A stretch of 10,915 bases of DNA, taken from the NCBI GenBank assembly GCA_001769925.1, contig MEPT01000017.1, forward strand, positions 324 to 11,238, in the 5' to 3' direction. Origin of the DNA: Bdellovibrionales bacterium RBG_16_40_8 (GTDB lineage Bacteria > Bdellovibrionota > Bdellovibrionia > Bdellovibrionales > UBA1609). Shown piece after piece: positions 1 through 7,581 of the stretch. A program made the translations under genes and the position numbers. The notes under the pieces were generated by a model. That model did no database searches and had not been told where the DNA came from. It saw only the letters and a list, made by a program, of their open reading frames with translations. How positions within the stretch are numbered: position 1 is the stretch's first letter; each line of letters begins with the position of its first letter.

Positions 1-944
1 TTATAGATTTAGCCAAAGACGTAAAAAAGCAGGTTTTCGTAGCAACATCTGGCGGAGAGGTTGAGCTTGATAAAACTGTTATAGAAAAAATAATAGACCC
101 ACTTGCTCATTTAGTGCGAAACGCCGTAGATCATGGCATTGAAATACCAGAAGTTCGGCGGCAAAATAATAAAGAGCCATCTGGAGTTATCTTAATTACT
201 GCTACGCAAGACACGTTTGGTGTTGTTTTAACAATCAGAGATAATGGTTATGGGCTTTCAGCTGATAAAATATTAAAAAAAGCAATTGAAAAGAACATAG
301 TACAACACGAAAACAATCTTTCGCAAAATGAAATATTTAATCTAATAATGCTACCCGGGTTTTCTACAGCAGATACAATTACTGATTTATCTGGCCGCGG
401 TATTGGGATGAGTGTTGTTAGCAAGGCCGTTAAAGAATTGCACGGGACAATTGATATAGAAAGTTGTGAAAATAAGGGCACTGCATTTATTATTACACTA
501 CCAACCTCAGTTAATATTATCGATGGCATGCTTGTAAGGCTTTGTGGGCAAAATTATGTTATACCGGTCAATTCTGTTGAAGAGGTCATAAATACGCAAA
601 CTTGTCTTTTTAATTCAACAAATACGATGTTAAATTTGCGCGGACACGTAATACCAATTTATGACTTATCAGAAGCTCTTCATCATCAGATAAGTTTTGA
701 AAAATGCGAAATGCATACCTTGCTTATTTGTAGAGACCAGCATGAAAAAATTGGTTTTCGCGTAGAGAAAGTTATAGGTCAGCAACAAATTGTAATTCGC
801 TCACTTAATGAAAATATAAGTGGGGCTTTTGGTATTCTTGGAGGAACAATTTTAGGCAACGGAGAGCCAGGACTTATTGTCGATATACCTTTACTAGTAA
901 AACATTTTATTAGCGTAGTTAGACCACAGGAGATTGCGGCGTGA
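1..944 (+). CDS. cheA: Chemotaxis histidine kinase CheA, C-terminal part (5' end outside window)
   Basis: This is the C-terminal 314 codons of CheA, the kinase that phosphorylates receiver domains in response to receptor state. The frame is open from base 3 back to the window edge, so the GTG at 114 is internal and the gene starts upstream. Visible parts, counted from base 3: the end of the dimerization/ATPase junction; the N-box HLVRNAVDHGIE (about residues 36-47); the G1-box DNGYGL (about 80-85); GFSTA (about 119-123); and the G2-box GRGIGMSVV (about 132-140). After that comes the CheW-like regulatory P5 domain, ending in the typical GGTILGNGEPGLIVDIP stretch. The G2-box has Ser where CheA usually has Asp (GRGVGMDVV). 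No receiver domain is fused at the C-terminus. The P1 phosphotransfer domain cannot be seen. The stop overlaps the cheW start (GTGA), so the two are probably translationally coupled. Confidence 0.95.
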   Translation, partial: IDLAKDVKKQVFVATSGGEVELDKTVIEKIIDPLAHLVRNAVDHGIEIPEVRRQNNKEPSGVILITATQDTFGVVLTIRDNGYGLSADKILKKAIEKNIVQHENNLSQNEIFNLIMLPGFSTADTITDLSGRGIGMSVVSKAVKELHGTIDIESCENKGTAFIITLPTSVNIIDGMLVRLCGQNYVIPVNSVEEVINTQTCLFNSTNTMLNLRGHVIPIYDLSEALHHQISFEKCEMHTLLICRDQHEKIGFRVEKVIGQQQIVIRSLNENISGAFGILGGTILGNGEPGLIVDIPLLVKHFISVVRPQEIAA

Positions 945-1384
945 AAGATAATGAAATAAGATTTATTATTTATAAAATAGGAGAAGAGCTTTACGGAAGT
1001 CCTCTACTATCAGTAAGAGAAGTTCTTGAATTTCAAAAGCCTAAATACATGCCCAACATGGTAAAATATTTTTCAGGCGTAATTAATGTTCGCGGGGTAA
1101 TTGTCGGCGTTGTAGATATGCGAGTAAAATTTGGCTTCTCTGAAGATATAAGTCGAAAAACAGCCATGCTACTTTGCGATACTGACAATGGACTGGTCGC
1201 CGCCATCGTCGACAGCGTAGAATGCGTTTTGCAAATAACCGCAGAAGAATTAGATAAAAACCCCCCAATTAAATCAAGAATTGCTCGTGATTATCTTATT
1301 GGCGTTGCTAAAATTAAGGGCGATTTGATCACAATAGTAGATCTGCATAAGTCTTTAGCTAATGATGAATTGAAGGCTGCGTAG
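941..1384 (+). CDS. cheW: CheW coupling protein
   Basis: CheW is a cytoplasmic adaptor that links the chemoreceptor tip to the P5 domain of CheA. The 147-residue product is a single CheW domain of usual length. It begins with a strand IRFIIYKIGEELYG, carries the signature GVINVRGVIVGVVDMRVKFG at about residues 46-65, and ends with a typical GVAKIKGDLITIVDL strand. The common Pro in 'RGxIVPVIDL' is Gly here. The GTG start at 941 is supported by AGGAG at 928-932, 8 nt upstream, and by the 4-nt overlap with the cheA stop. A receptor gene follows within 10 nt. Assignment to CheW is secure; which receptor cluster it serves is inferred from the operon. Confidence 0.95.
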   Translation: MKDNEIRFIIYKIGEELYGSPLLSVREVLEFQKPKYMPNMVKYFSGVINVRGVIVGVVDMRVKFGFSEDISRKTAMLLCDTDNGLVAAIVDSVECVLQITAEELDKNPPIKSRIARDYLIGVAKIKGDLITIVDLHKSLANDELKAA

Positions 1385-1392
1385 GAGTGAAT

Positions 1393-2997
1393 ATGTATAA
1401 ACGACTCAAGAGTATATCCGCGAAAATAATACTACTTACGTCGGTTATTCTCTTTACCCAAATTATTACTGCATTTACCTCTTTATACTATACTAAAGTT
1501 GTACTTAATAATATAAAACATATAAATGAACTTGAACTTCCGATAACAAGAATACTAAATTATTCAAATATTCTTTATAGCAAAGTAAATCACACCGAAA
1601 TACCGAAAAATCAAAGAGATATAGAAAATATAGATTCGTATCTTGCAGCTCTTTCATTATTTAATACCAATGATATTAATAAAAATACTATCGAAAAATT
1701 AAATAATATACTTAATGAACTAACCAAAGTGAGCGTAAAGCTTACAGATACAGTTGTAACCGCTGACAATAAATTAACTGAAAATTTGCTACGAATTTTT
1801 ATAAATAATATGTCAGAACTTAATAAAATAACGTCAGATTTAACTGTAGTAATTGAAAATAAGAAGCATAAGGTTTCTGATATGAATCAGAGCATAGTAC
1901 AGACAATTATCTTTACATCTGTGCTTGGATTTGTGTTGAGCATAGCACTTGCCGGACTATTTTTAAAATTTATACAAAAAGAAATGCGTACTAGCATAAG
2001 TAAACTAAAAAATGCGGTACAAAGCACAGACAATCTCAGCATTACTTTAAGTAAAAACTCTATGGCGCTTAGCAGCGCCTCGCAAGAACAGGCGGCCGCT
2101 ATTCAAGAATCGGTCTCAGCACTAAGTGAAATGAGTAGTATGATATCGCAAACAGGTCAAAACGCAAAATATACTCTTACAACGTCTGAAGATGCTCTAC
2201 AAAAAAGCTTTGAAGGAAAACAAATTATGGAGCGCATGTTATTTAGTATGTCTTCGATTCAAAAATCTAATGTCCAATTGCAAGAGCTATCGCAAGTTAT
2301 AGATGATATAAATACCAAAACAAGCGTTATCAATGATATTGTTTTTAAAACACAGCTTCTTTAATTTAACGCCGCAATAGAGGCTGCGCGCGCTGGGCAA
2401 CATGGGCGAGGCTTTGCCGTCGTTGCAGAAGAAGTGGGCAATTTAGCCGAGATAAGTGGGCAATCCGCAAAAGAAATCGAAATATTGATTAGCGATAGCC
2501 AACGTAAAGTCAAAGAAACCCTAGAATCAATTCATCTACGCGTACACGAAGGAAATAAAGTTTGCGAGCAAGCAAGACAAGCTTTTAATATAATTTCTCA
2601 GAAAATTTCTGAGATAAATTCACAGGCTAGAGCAATTAATGAAGCCGCTGAGCAACAAGAAATGGGTGTTCAGCAAACTAATGCAGCTATGAAACAAATG
2701 GATCAAACATCGCAAATAAATAGTTCAAGCGCAAATTATTCTTACGAAACTAGCGATGAGCTTAAAAGGCAAAGTGAAAAATTGCAAAATATAACACAAG
2801 AGCTTCAGTTGCTAATAGGTGGCAAGACAGTGCTGCACGAAACAAAAACTGACGAATCATCACAAAATATATCAAGCTCAGATAATAGCGATATAACAGA
2901 AAATAAACGTCTTGAATTGCTAGCAGACGAAATTATAAGTCAGGGCGAAAAGCGCCTAAGACATTTAAATGCTGACGATAAGACAAAAGTGGCATAA
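1393..2997 (+). pseudogene. Methyl-accepting chemotaxis protein with an in-frame TAA in the signalling tip
   Basis: A membrane chemoreceptor interrupted by one stop codon (TAA, 2362-2364). The two halves, 1393-2361 and 2365-2997, are in the same frame, so there is no indel. Read through, it has 534 positions: TM1 at about residues 12-33; a periplasmic helical sensor of about 135 residues; TM2 at about 171-193; then, with no recognisable HAMP domain, a cytoplasmic coiled coil. The hairpin tip reads [22 protein letters not shown], then [15 protein letters not shown]. The stop is at codon 324, where related receptors have Ser, Ala or Thr, so one substitution such as TCA to TAA explains it. The truncated product would lack half of the tip that binds CheA and CheW. 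ATG 1393 is preferred over GTG 1387 because GGAG (1384-1387) sits 5 nt before it. There is no CheR/CheB tether pentapeptide at the C-terminus. It may be a pseudogene, a readthrough gene or a sequencing error. Confidence 0.85.
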
Positions 2998-3017
2998 CCG
3001 CCGCAAAGACGAGTCAC

Positions 3018-4874
3018 ATGGGACTATCACAAAAAGAAATCGACATTATATATCATCTAGCAGAAAAATTAACTGGCTCATCACATAAAGGTAATTATAA
3101 AAAAGAAGCCATTATAGGTAACGTAAAAAAAAGAATAGTAGCACTTAAAAAAAAATCCCTGCAAGAATACCTACAAATCGTTAGCCGTGATCCCATCGAG
3201 CATAAAAATTTTCTTTCTGCCCTGACCAATCACACTACTTCTTGGTTTAGAGAATCCCCACATTTTGAAGTATTATATAAATATATAAAAGATAATAAAA
3301 CTAAATTTGCCAATAAGCCGGTAAGAATATGGTCAGTCGCTTGTTCAACTGGTCAAGAGCCATACTCATTAGCTTTATTTTTAGAAAATATAAAACATGA
3401 GTTGGGGTTAACAGACTATAAAATATATGCAAGCGATATAGATCAAAAAAGTGTAGAAGCTAGCATGCAGGCACACTATCCGACAGAAGAGTTAGTGGCT
3501 ATACCTAGTCAATTTCACCAGTGGCTAGAATTAAGTCATAATAAAATCAATTCGTGTTTCAGCATTACAATGCAGATTAAGAAGCACTGTAAATTTTTTG
3601 TTCATAATTTATTTTTAAAGTTTCCTTATAAGAATGAACAGCCTTTTGATATATTGGTTTGCAGAAATGTTCTTATATATTTTGAGCCTAATGTCGTACA
3701 ACAAGTTATGAAAACATTATGTAGTAATATTTTAGATGATGGGCTTCTTATTCTCGGACATAGCGAAGCACTTACTAAGAAAAATGATCATTTAGTTTCA
3801 CTAGGACACGCTTGTTATAAATATTCGTCCTCGGCCATACATAATGCCGAATATAAAATCAGTAAAGAAATAAAAAAAACAGCCCTTATCATTGATGACT
3901 CTGCGACAATACGACTAGCACTAACTAAAATACTAGTTTCAGCCGGCATGAATGTTGTAGAGTGCGCAGATGCCGAAAGTGCTTCAGTAAAAATACGTTT
4001 ACATCAATTTGATATAATCATACTCGATCTTAATCTACCAGGCGAAAATGGCTCTAGCTGGCTAAAGAGAAGCCGCTCAATTGGCCTTAAAACACCTGTT
4101 GTAATAGTTAGTGATTCATCACCGAAAGAGGCAGAAAATATTTTTGGCATATTAGAGTGCGGAGCACAAGATTTTATGACAAAAAAACAACTAAGTGAAA
4201 AACCAGATAAATTCTCAGAAGTTGTAAAATCGATCACTGAAGATAAAAATGTAATATTATTCACTAAAAGTTTACTGCGAACATTCTTTTTTGATGATTT
4301 TAAACCTGAGGTTATCCTGATAGGAGCAAGTACTGGCGGACCTGGCGCATTAGCGCAGCTACTTGAAAGATTCCCCCTACCCTGCCCGCCAGTAATAGTA
4401 ATACAACATATTAATTCAGACTACGCAAAGGCGTTAAGCAGAAGACTTTCTGATGTTTCAGGTCTTATGCAAATAGATAATTTAAACTCACCTCTACTGC
4501 CAAACTCAATATACATTGCCCAGGGCGATTACCATCTTGAAATAGTTAGAAGAGGAAATTCGCTGCATATTAGAACTAATGAGGATGCAAAGCAATCTGG
4601 GCACAGACCCTGTATCGACAAATTATTTTTATCTGCGGCAAAGGCGCAAGCTAGTTCGATATCGATTCTACTTACTGGTATGGGCGAAGATGGCGCCGCA
4701 GGAATGCTTGAGCTAGCAAATAGTAAAAAATCATACACTATGGTGCAAGACGAATTGTCATCTGTTGTTTTTGGTATGCCGCGAAGTGCAATTGAACGTA
4801 AAGCGGTATCATTTATTGGAGATATAAAAACTCTGCGCGATGAAGTAATAAAACGCGTTCGAGAAAGCAAATGA
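3018..4874 (+). CDS. CheR-receiver-CheB fusion, copy 1 (receptor methyltransferase plus methylesterase)
   Basis: A 618-residue protein that should both methylate (CheR) and demethylate or deamidate (CheB) chemoreceptor glutamates. Residues 1-70 form the CheR N-terminal helical domain, ending in TSWFRESPHF. Residues 75-275 form the SAM-dependent methyltransferase, with ACSTGQEPYS (Cys109), ASDID, CRNVLIYF (Cys215-Phe222) and LGHSEAL. Residues 288-405 form a receiver with acidic pair Asp293/Asp294, phospho-acceptor Asp337 (LDLNLPG) and Lys389. Residues 430-615 form the CheB methylesterase, with Ser438 in GASTGG, His464 in IQHI and Asp558 in LTGMGEDGA; the 26- and 94-residue gaps fit the CheB family. 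All catalytic residues are present. Known CheB-CheR fusions normally put CheB first, so this order is uncommon. The gene starts 20 nt after the receptor frame with only a weak RBS (GACGAG) and overlaps copy 2 by ATGA. No single standard symbol fits. Confidence 0.93.
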   Translation: MGLSQKEIDIIYHLAEKLTGSSHKGNYKKEAIIGNVKKRIVALKKKSLQEYLQIVSRDPIEHKNFLSALTNHTTSWFRESPHFEVLYKYIKDNKTKFANKPVRIWSVACSTGQEPYSLALFLENIKHELGLTDYKIYASDIDQKSVEASMQAHYPTEELVAIPSQFHQWLELSHNKINSCFSITMQIKKHCKFFVHNLFLKFPYKNEQPFDILVCRNVLIYFEPNVVQQVMKTLCSNILDDGLLILGHSEALTKKNDHLVSLGHACYKYSSSAIHNAEYKISKEIKKTALIIDDSATIRLALTKILVSAGMNVVECADAESASVKIRLHQFDIIILDLNLPGENGSSWLKRSRSIGLKTPVVIVSDSSPKEAENIFGILECGAQDFMTKKQLSEKPDKFSEVVKSITEDKNVILFTKSLLRTFFFDDFKPEVILIGASTGGPGALAQLLERFPLPCPPVIVIQHINSDYAKALSRRLSDVSGLMQIDNLNSPLLPNSIYIAQGDYHLEIVRRGNSLHIRTNEDAKQSGHRPCIDKLFLSAAKAQASSISILLTGMGEDGAAGMLELANSKKSYTMVQDELSSVVFGMPRSAIERKAVSFIGDIKTLRDEVIKRVRESK

Positions 4875-6775
4875 ATAAAATTAAAGCTCATGAAAGAGAA
4901 ATTTTGTATAAGGTTGTTGAAGAACTTACCGGCACTAGTCAAAAGGGCCAATTTCGCAAAGAAATTTTTATCTCATCTATATCTTCGCGGATGAAAAAAC
5001 TAAATCTTGATACTCTCGCAGATTACCTGAGACGCGTACGAAACGATAATGCTGAGTTTGACTACTTTCTTTCATCAATAACAATTCATACTACGTCATG
5101 GTTTCGCGAGTCACCTCACTTTGATTTAACAATTAAATTTGTTAGTGATTATTTAAAAAATAATATTAATAAAACTTTACGTGTTTTAGTTCTCGGGTGC
5201 TCAACAGGACAAGAGGTCTACTCTTTAGGTTTATGCCTTGAAAAAATACGATGCGAGAATAATTTATTTAACTACGAAATTCACGGCCTAGATATAGATT
5301 CGAAAAGTATCGAGAAGGCAAAATTAGCTTTATACGATGAATCAGAACTTGAGCAAATACCAGAAGAATATTCTTTTTTTATTAATATTAATAAAAAATC
5401 TTATGGCGATAAATTTTCTTTAGGCAAAAATATTCTTGATCGTTGTAGATTTTATGTTGGAAATATAAAAGATGAGTTTAATTTAGGGTCATTTACCGAG
5501 TTTCAAATTATTTTTATACGAAATGTTCTAATTTATTTTGACCCTGATAAATGCTCGCAAATTATTGACCATATTTTAAAATTTTTAACTATAAACGGAC
5601 TATTAGTTCTTGGACATAGCGAGTCTCTTTCGATTATACCGCCTGAGCTAACTCAATATGGCCCCTCTTGTTATAAGAAAACAAATAAAAAAAATACCGA
5701 TATTAGTAAACGTGCTTATTTTGCTCCACGCACAATACAAAAAAAGCACCTACTAATAATTGATACATTGCCAACCATAAAAGCGCCGCTTAAAGCCTTA
5801 TTTGAAAAAAATGGGTACACTGTTGATTCTGCCGATATATTATCAGATGCCACTAAAAATATAGCAAATCAGCACTATGATTTAATAACTTTATGCCTAA
5901 ATTTAACAGCAGAAAAAGAGATCGCGTGGATAAAACAGCAATGCGGAAAAAACAATTTGAAAATACCTATAATTATATTATCTGAATCTGATGCCCATGA
6001 GGCAACATCAGTTTTTGACGCTCTAGCGTCAGGAGCACAAATTTATTTTACTAAAGACATTGTATTTTCAAGTCCAAATGAAATTATAGAAGCCGCTAAT
6101 TCTCTTACTAAAGAAAAACTACCTGCACATCTTAACTTTCCCTCGGCGCTTTCAAAACCGCACTTAAAACATATTTCACCAAAGTTAATTATAATTGGTG
6201 CATCAACTGGAGGCCCTAATGCAATTTGGCGCCTTTTGCGAAATATGCCACAAATTTGCCCACCTATTTTGATAGTACAACATATGCAAGCTTCTTTTTT
6301 AGCAGAATTTGCTAAAACAGTTAGTGAAATTTCAAATTTAAAACTTGGGAGCAGCAAAAATTTTGAAAAATTAGAGAATAATCATATCTATCTTGCTCAT
6401 GATGACTATCATATTGAAGTGAAAAAAAAAGACGGAGCACTTGTTCTGCACCATTCAACTGCCGAACCATTAAATAGACATCGCCCAAGCATTGACAAAC
6501 TTTTTTTGTCCGTGGCCGATCTTAAAATACCAGCAATTGCTATATTACTAACTGGTATGGGGCGTGATGGCGCCTATGGCCTTTTAAAACTTAGCCAAAC
6601 TGGGTTAGCCTATACTCTTGCTGAATCTGAGCAGTCATGCATGTTATACGGAATGTCTAAAGAGGCCATCGAGATAGGCGCAGTAAGCTATGTTGGCACA
6701 ATTGATGAGTTGCGCGACCAACTCGATATATGCCTTCGCCTAAAATATTCTAATAATATTGCCTCGGCGCAATGA
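4871..6775 (+). CDS. CheR-receiver-CheB fusion, copy 2, with a degenerate receiver
   Basis: A 634-residue tandem paralogue of the preceding gene with the same domain order. The CheR N-terminal domain ends in TSWFRESPHF. The methyltransferase keeps GCSTGQE (followed by VYS, not PYS), GLDID, IRNVLIYF (Ile replaces the usual Cys) and LGHSESL. The receiver spans about residues 293-410. The CheB domain (about 437-625) has the full triad: Ser445 in GASTGG, His471 in VQHM and Asp566 in LTGMGRDGA. The receiver is degenerate: the acidic pair is Asp298-Thr299, and the phospho-acceptor position is Cys342 (LCLNLT, aligned with LDLNLP in copy 1), while Lys395 is kept. It therefore should not be phosphorylated in the normal way, and its methylesterase may be constitutive, permanently inhibited, or controlled through partner contacts (inference). 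The ATGA overlap implies coupled translation and near-equal dosage. It is the last chemotaxis gene; ABC exporter remnants begin within about 10 nt. Confidence 0.92.
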   Translation: MNKIKAHEREILYKVVEELTGTSQKGQFRKEIFISSISSRMKKLNLDTLADYLRRVRNDNAEFDYFLSSITIHTTSWFRESPHFDLTIKFVSDYLKNNINKTLRVLVLGCSTGQEVYSLGLCLEKIRCENNLFNYEIHGLDIDSKSIEKAKLALYDESELEQIPEEYSFFININKKSYGDKFSLGKNILDRCRFYVGNIKDEFNLGSFTEFQIIFIRNVLIYFDPDKCSQIIDHILKFLTINGLLVLGHSESLSIIPPELTQYGPSCYKKTNKKNTDISKRAYFAPRTIQKKHLLIIDTLPTIKAPLKALFEKNGYTVDSADILSDATKNIANQHYDLITLCLNLTAEKEIAWIKQQCGKNNLKIPIIILSESDAHEATSVFDALASGAQIYFTKDIVFSSPNEIIEAANSLTKEKLPAHLNFPSALSKPHLKHISPKLIIIGASTGGPNAIWRLLRNMPQICPPILIVQHMQASFLAEFAKTVSEISNLKLGSSKNFEKLENNHIYLAHDDYHIEVKKKDGALVLHHSTAEPLNRHRPSIDKLFLSVADLKIPAIAILLTGMGRDGAYGLLKLSQTGLAYTLAESEQSCMLYGMSKEAIEIGAVSYVGTIDELRDQLDICLRLKYSNNIASAQ

Positions 6776-6782
6776 AAATTAA

Positions 6783-7372
6783 TTACTCATATACTTAGGC
6801 GCTCGCATTTCTGAGAACATTCTACTCTCAACAGGCAATGCCCCACCACAACCATATAAGGTCGTCGGAAGTTTGAAACTCGGTATACAACAAGTTTAAA
6901 TAGCTATGATAAAGTTCAAAGTTGGGATGAAGCAAACGCCAATTTTCTACAGGTATTTCGCTTTCAAGATATTTTTAGAATTTTTATTACAGTTGGTATT
7001 TTATTAATCGCTTCTTTCGGTATTTATAATGTATTGAGCATTATCGTAAATCAAAAACGAAGAGAAATAGCAATTTTGAGCTCATTAGGTTATCCTCCAC
7101 GAGATATTTTAAATCTATTTCTCATTCAAGGGGTAATTTTAGGATTTTCTGGTGCCGTTCTTGGATTATTTGTTGGATTTTTTCTTTGTGTTTATATGGG
7201 CTCTTTAGATTTTGATATGATGGGGCAAAAAGGTCTTTTAGTTTCATACAATCCAAGTATTTATATTGGCGCATTTCTAATGGCATTTATTTCTTCAATT
7301 ATGGCAAGTATTCTACCTGCACGAACAGCTAGTCGCATGACCCCAATTGATATTATTCGTATGGAGGGCTGA
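6783..7372 (+). pseudogene. ABC exporter permease remnant (FtsX/MacB/LolE-like), truncated and frameshifted
   Basis: Pieces of one permease lie in two frames. In frame 3 (6783-6896), a peptide containing LGARISENILLSTGN and YKVVGSLKLGIQQV resembles the periplasmic region of LolE/MacB/DevC-like permeases; it ends at TAA 6897-6899. In frame 2 (from about 6900 to 7372), the protein continues with SYDKVQSWDEANANFLQVF, then a transmembrane segment with the family motif ASFGIYNVL, then KRREIAILSSLGY, two more transmembrane segments, and the end LPARTASRMTPIDIIRMEG. The last part is the FtsX domain (PF02687-type). The stretch expected between GIQQV and the SW motif, roughly 50-60 residues in relatives, is missing, so the frame change probably marks an internal deletion near 6890-6905. 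The N-terminal half with TM1 is absent; cheRB copy 2 occupies its place. No good start codon or RBS serves the C-terminal open frame. An ATPase remnant follows directly. Confidence 0.8.
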
Positions 7373-7373
7373 A

Positions 7374-7464
7374 ATGGCAATAAAAGTGCAAAACATAACG
7401 AAAAGCTTATGCTAAAATGGCATCTCGCGAAATATATCTTACTGACGGCCAAATTAAAAACTAA
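7374..7464 (+). pseudogene. ABC exporter ATP-binding protein remnant (both ends joined, middle deleted)
   Basis: Two scraps of an ABC ATPase lie within 91 nt, 1 nt after the permease remnant. The first, from ATG 7374, reads MAIKVQNITKS, a typical ATPase N-terminus, and meets TAA at 7413-7415. The second, in the +1 frame from about 7411, reads AKMASREIYLTDGQIKN and stops at 7462-7464; it matches the usual C-terminal strand of exporter ATPases (…R-x-IYL-x-DG-x-I). Walker A, the signature motif, Walker B and the H-loop are all gone, a loss of about 200 codons. The order permease then ATPase fits DevBCA/MacAB-like exporter operons. The scraps are short, so the family call rests on position plus motif fit. 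Confidence 0.6.
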
Positions 7465-7471
7465 GTATCGA

Positions 7472-7505
7472 GTCATTTCGTCACATCAAAGTGTCATTTC
7501 GTCAC
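7472..7505 (+). repeat. Direct repeat GTCATTTCGTCAC, two copies 21 bp apart
   Basis: The 13-mer GTCATTTCGTCAC occurs exactly twice, at 7472-7484 and 7493-7505. The period is 21 bp, two turns of B-DNA, so both copies face the same side of the helix. Similarity continues past the 13-mer (ATCAA follows in both, shifted by one base). It lies between the ATPase remnant and the CBS-domain gene, about 77-110 bp before that gene's ATG. This arrangement suits an operator or activator site, but no regulator is identified. Confidence 0.6.
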
Positions 7506-7543
7506 GATCAACTTGCTCTAACTGTGCATACTACTGTGATTGT

Positions 7544-7559
7544 TGGCATTAGATGTGCA
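7544..7559 (+). promoter_or_regulatory. Possible sigma-54 (-24/-12) promoter element
   Basis: TGGCATTAGATGTGCA resembles the sigma-54 consensus TGGCAC-N5-TTGC: TGGCA and TGC are present and the GG and GC pairs have the required 12-bp offset. Mismatches are T for C after TGGCA and G for T before TGC. Transcription would start near 7570, leaving a leader of about 12 nt containing the GAGG ribosome site. The leader is short, and a match of this quality can occur by chance in AT-rich DNA. The 21-bp repeats lie about 65-98 bp upstream of that start, a plausible place for an enhancer-binding protein. Confidence 0.3.
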
Positions 7560-7581
7560 ACCAAATAAGATGAGGTGTGAT

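Noticed and set aside
2341..2400. Programmed frameshift or alternative genetic code in the receptor
   Set aside because: Both halves share one frame, so no shift is needed. TAA ends other genes here, such as the receptor frame, the HPF gene and livF, so stop reassignment is not supported.
2434..2997. A separate 187-residue cytoplasmic gene starting at GTG 2434
   Set aside because: It begins in the middle of the receptor motif AEEVGNLA, in the same frame as the upstream half and separated only by one stop codon. It is better described as the second half of the interrupted receptor, though internal re-initiation cannot be excluded.
4529..4951. Long minus-strand open frame opposite the fusion genes
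   Set aside because: It is antisense to well-conserved CheB and CheR coding sequence, with no recognisable domain and no ribosome site. The other minus-strand frames within 248-529, 1083-1268, 4004-4264 and 6043-6357 were rejected for the same reason.
7034..7372. A stand-alone 112-residue membrane protein
   Set aside because: It begins at a TTG in the middle of a transmembrane segment, has no ribosome site, and the frame continues upstream with clear permease sequence. It is the tail of the broken permease.
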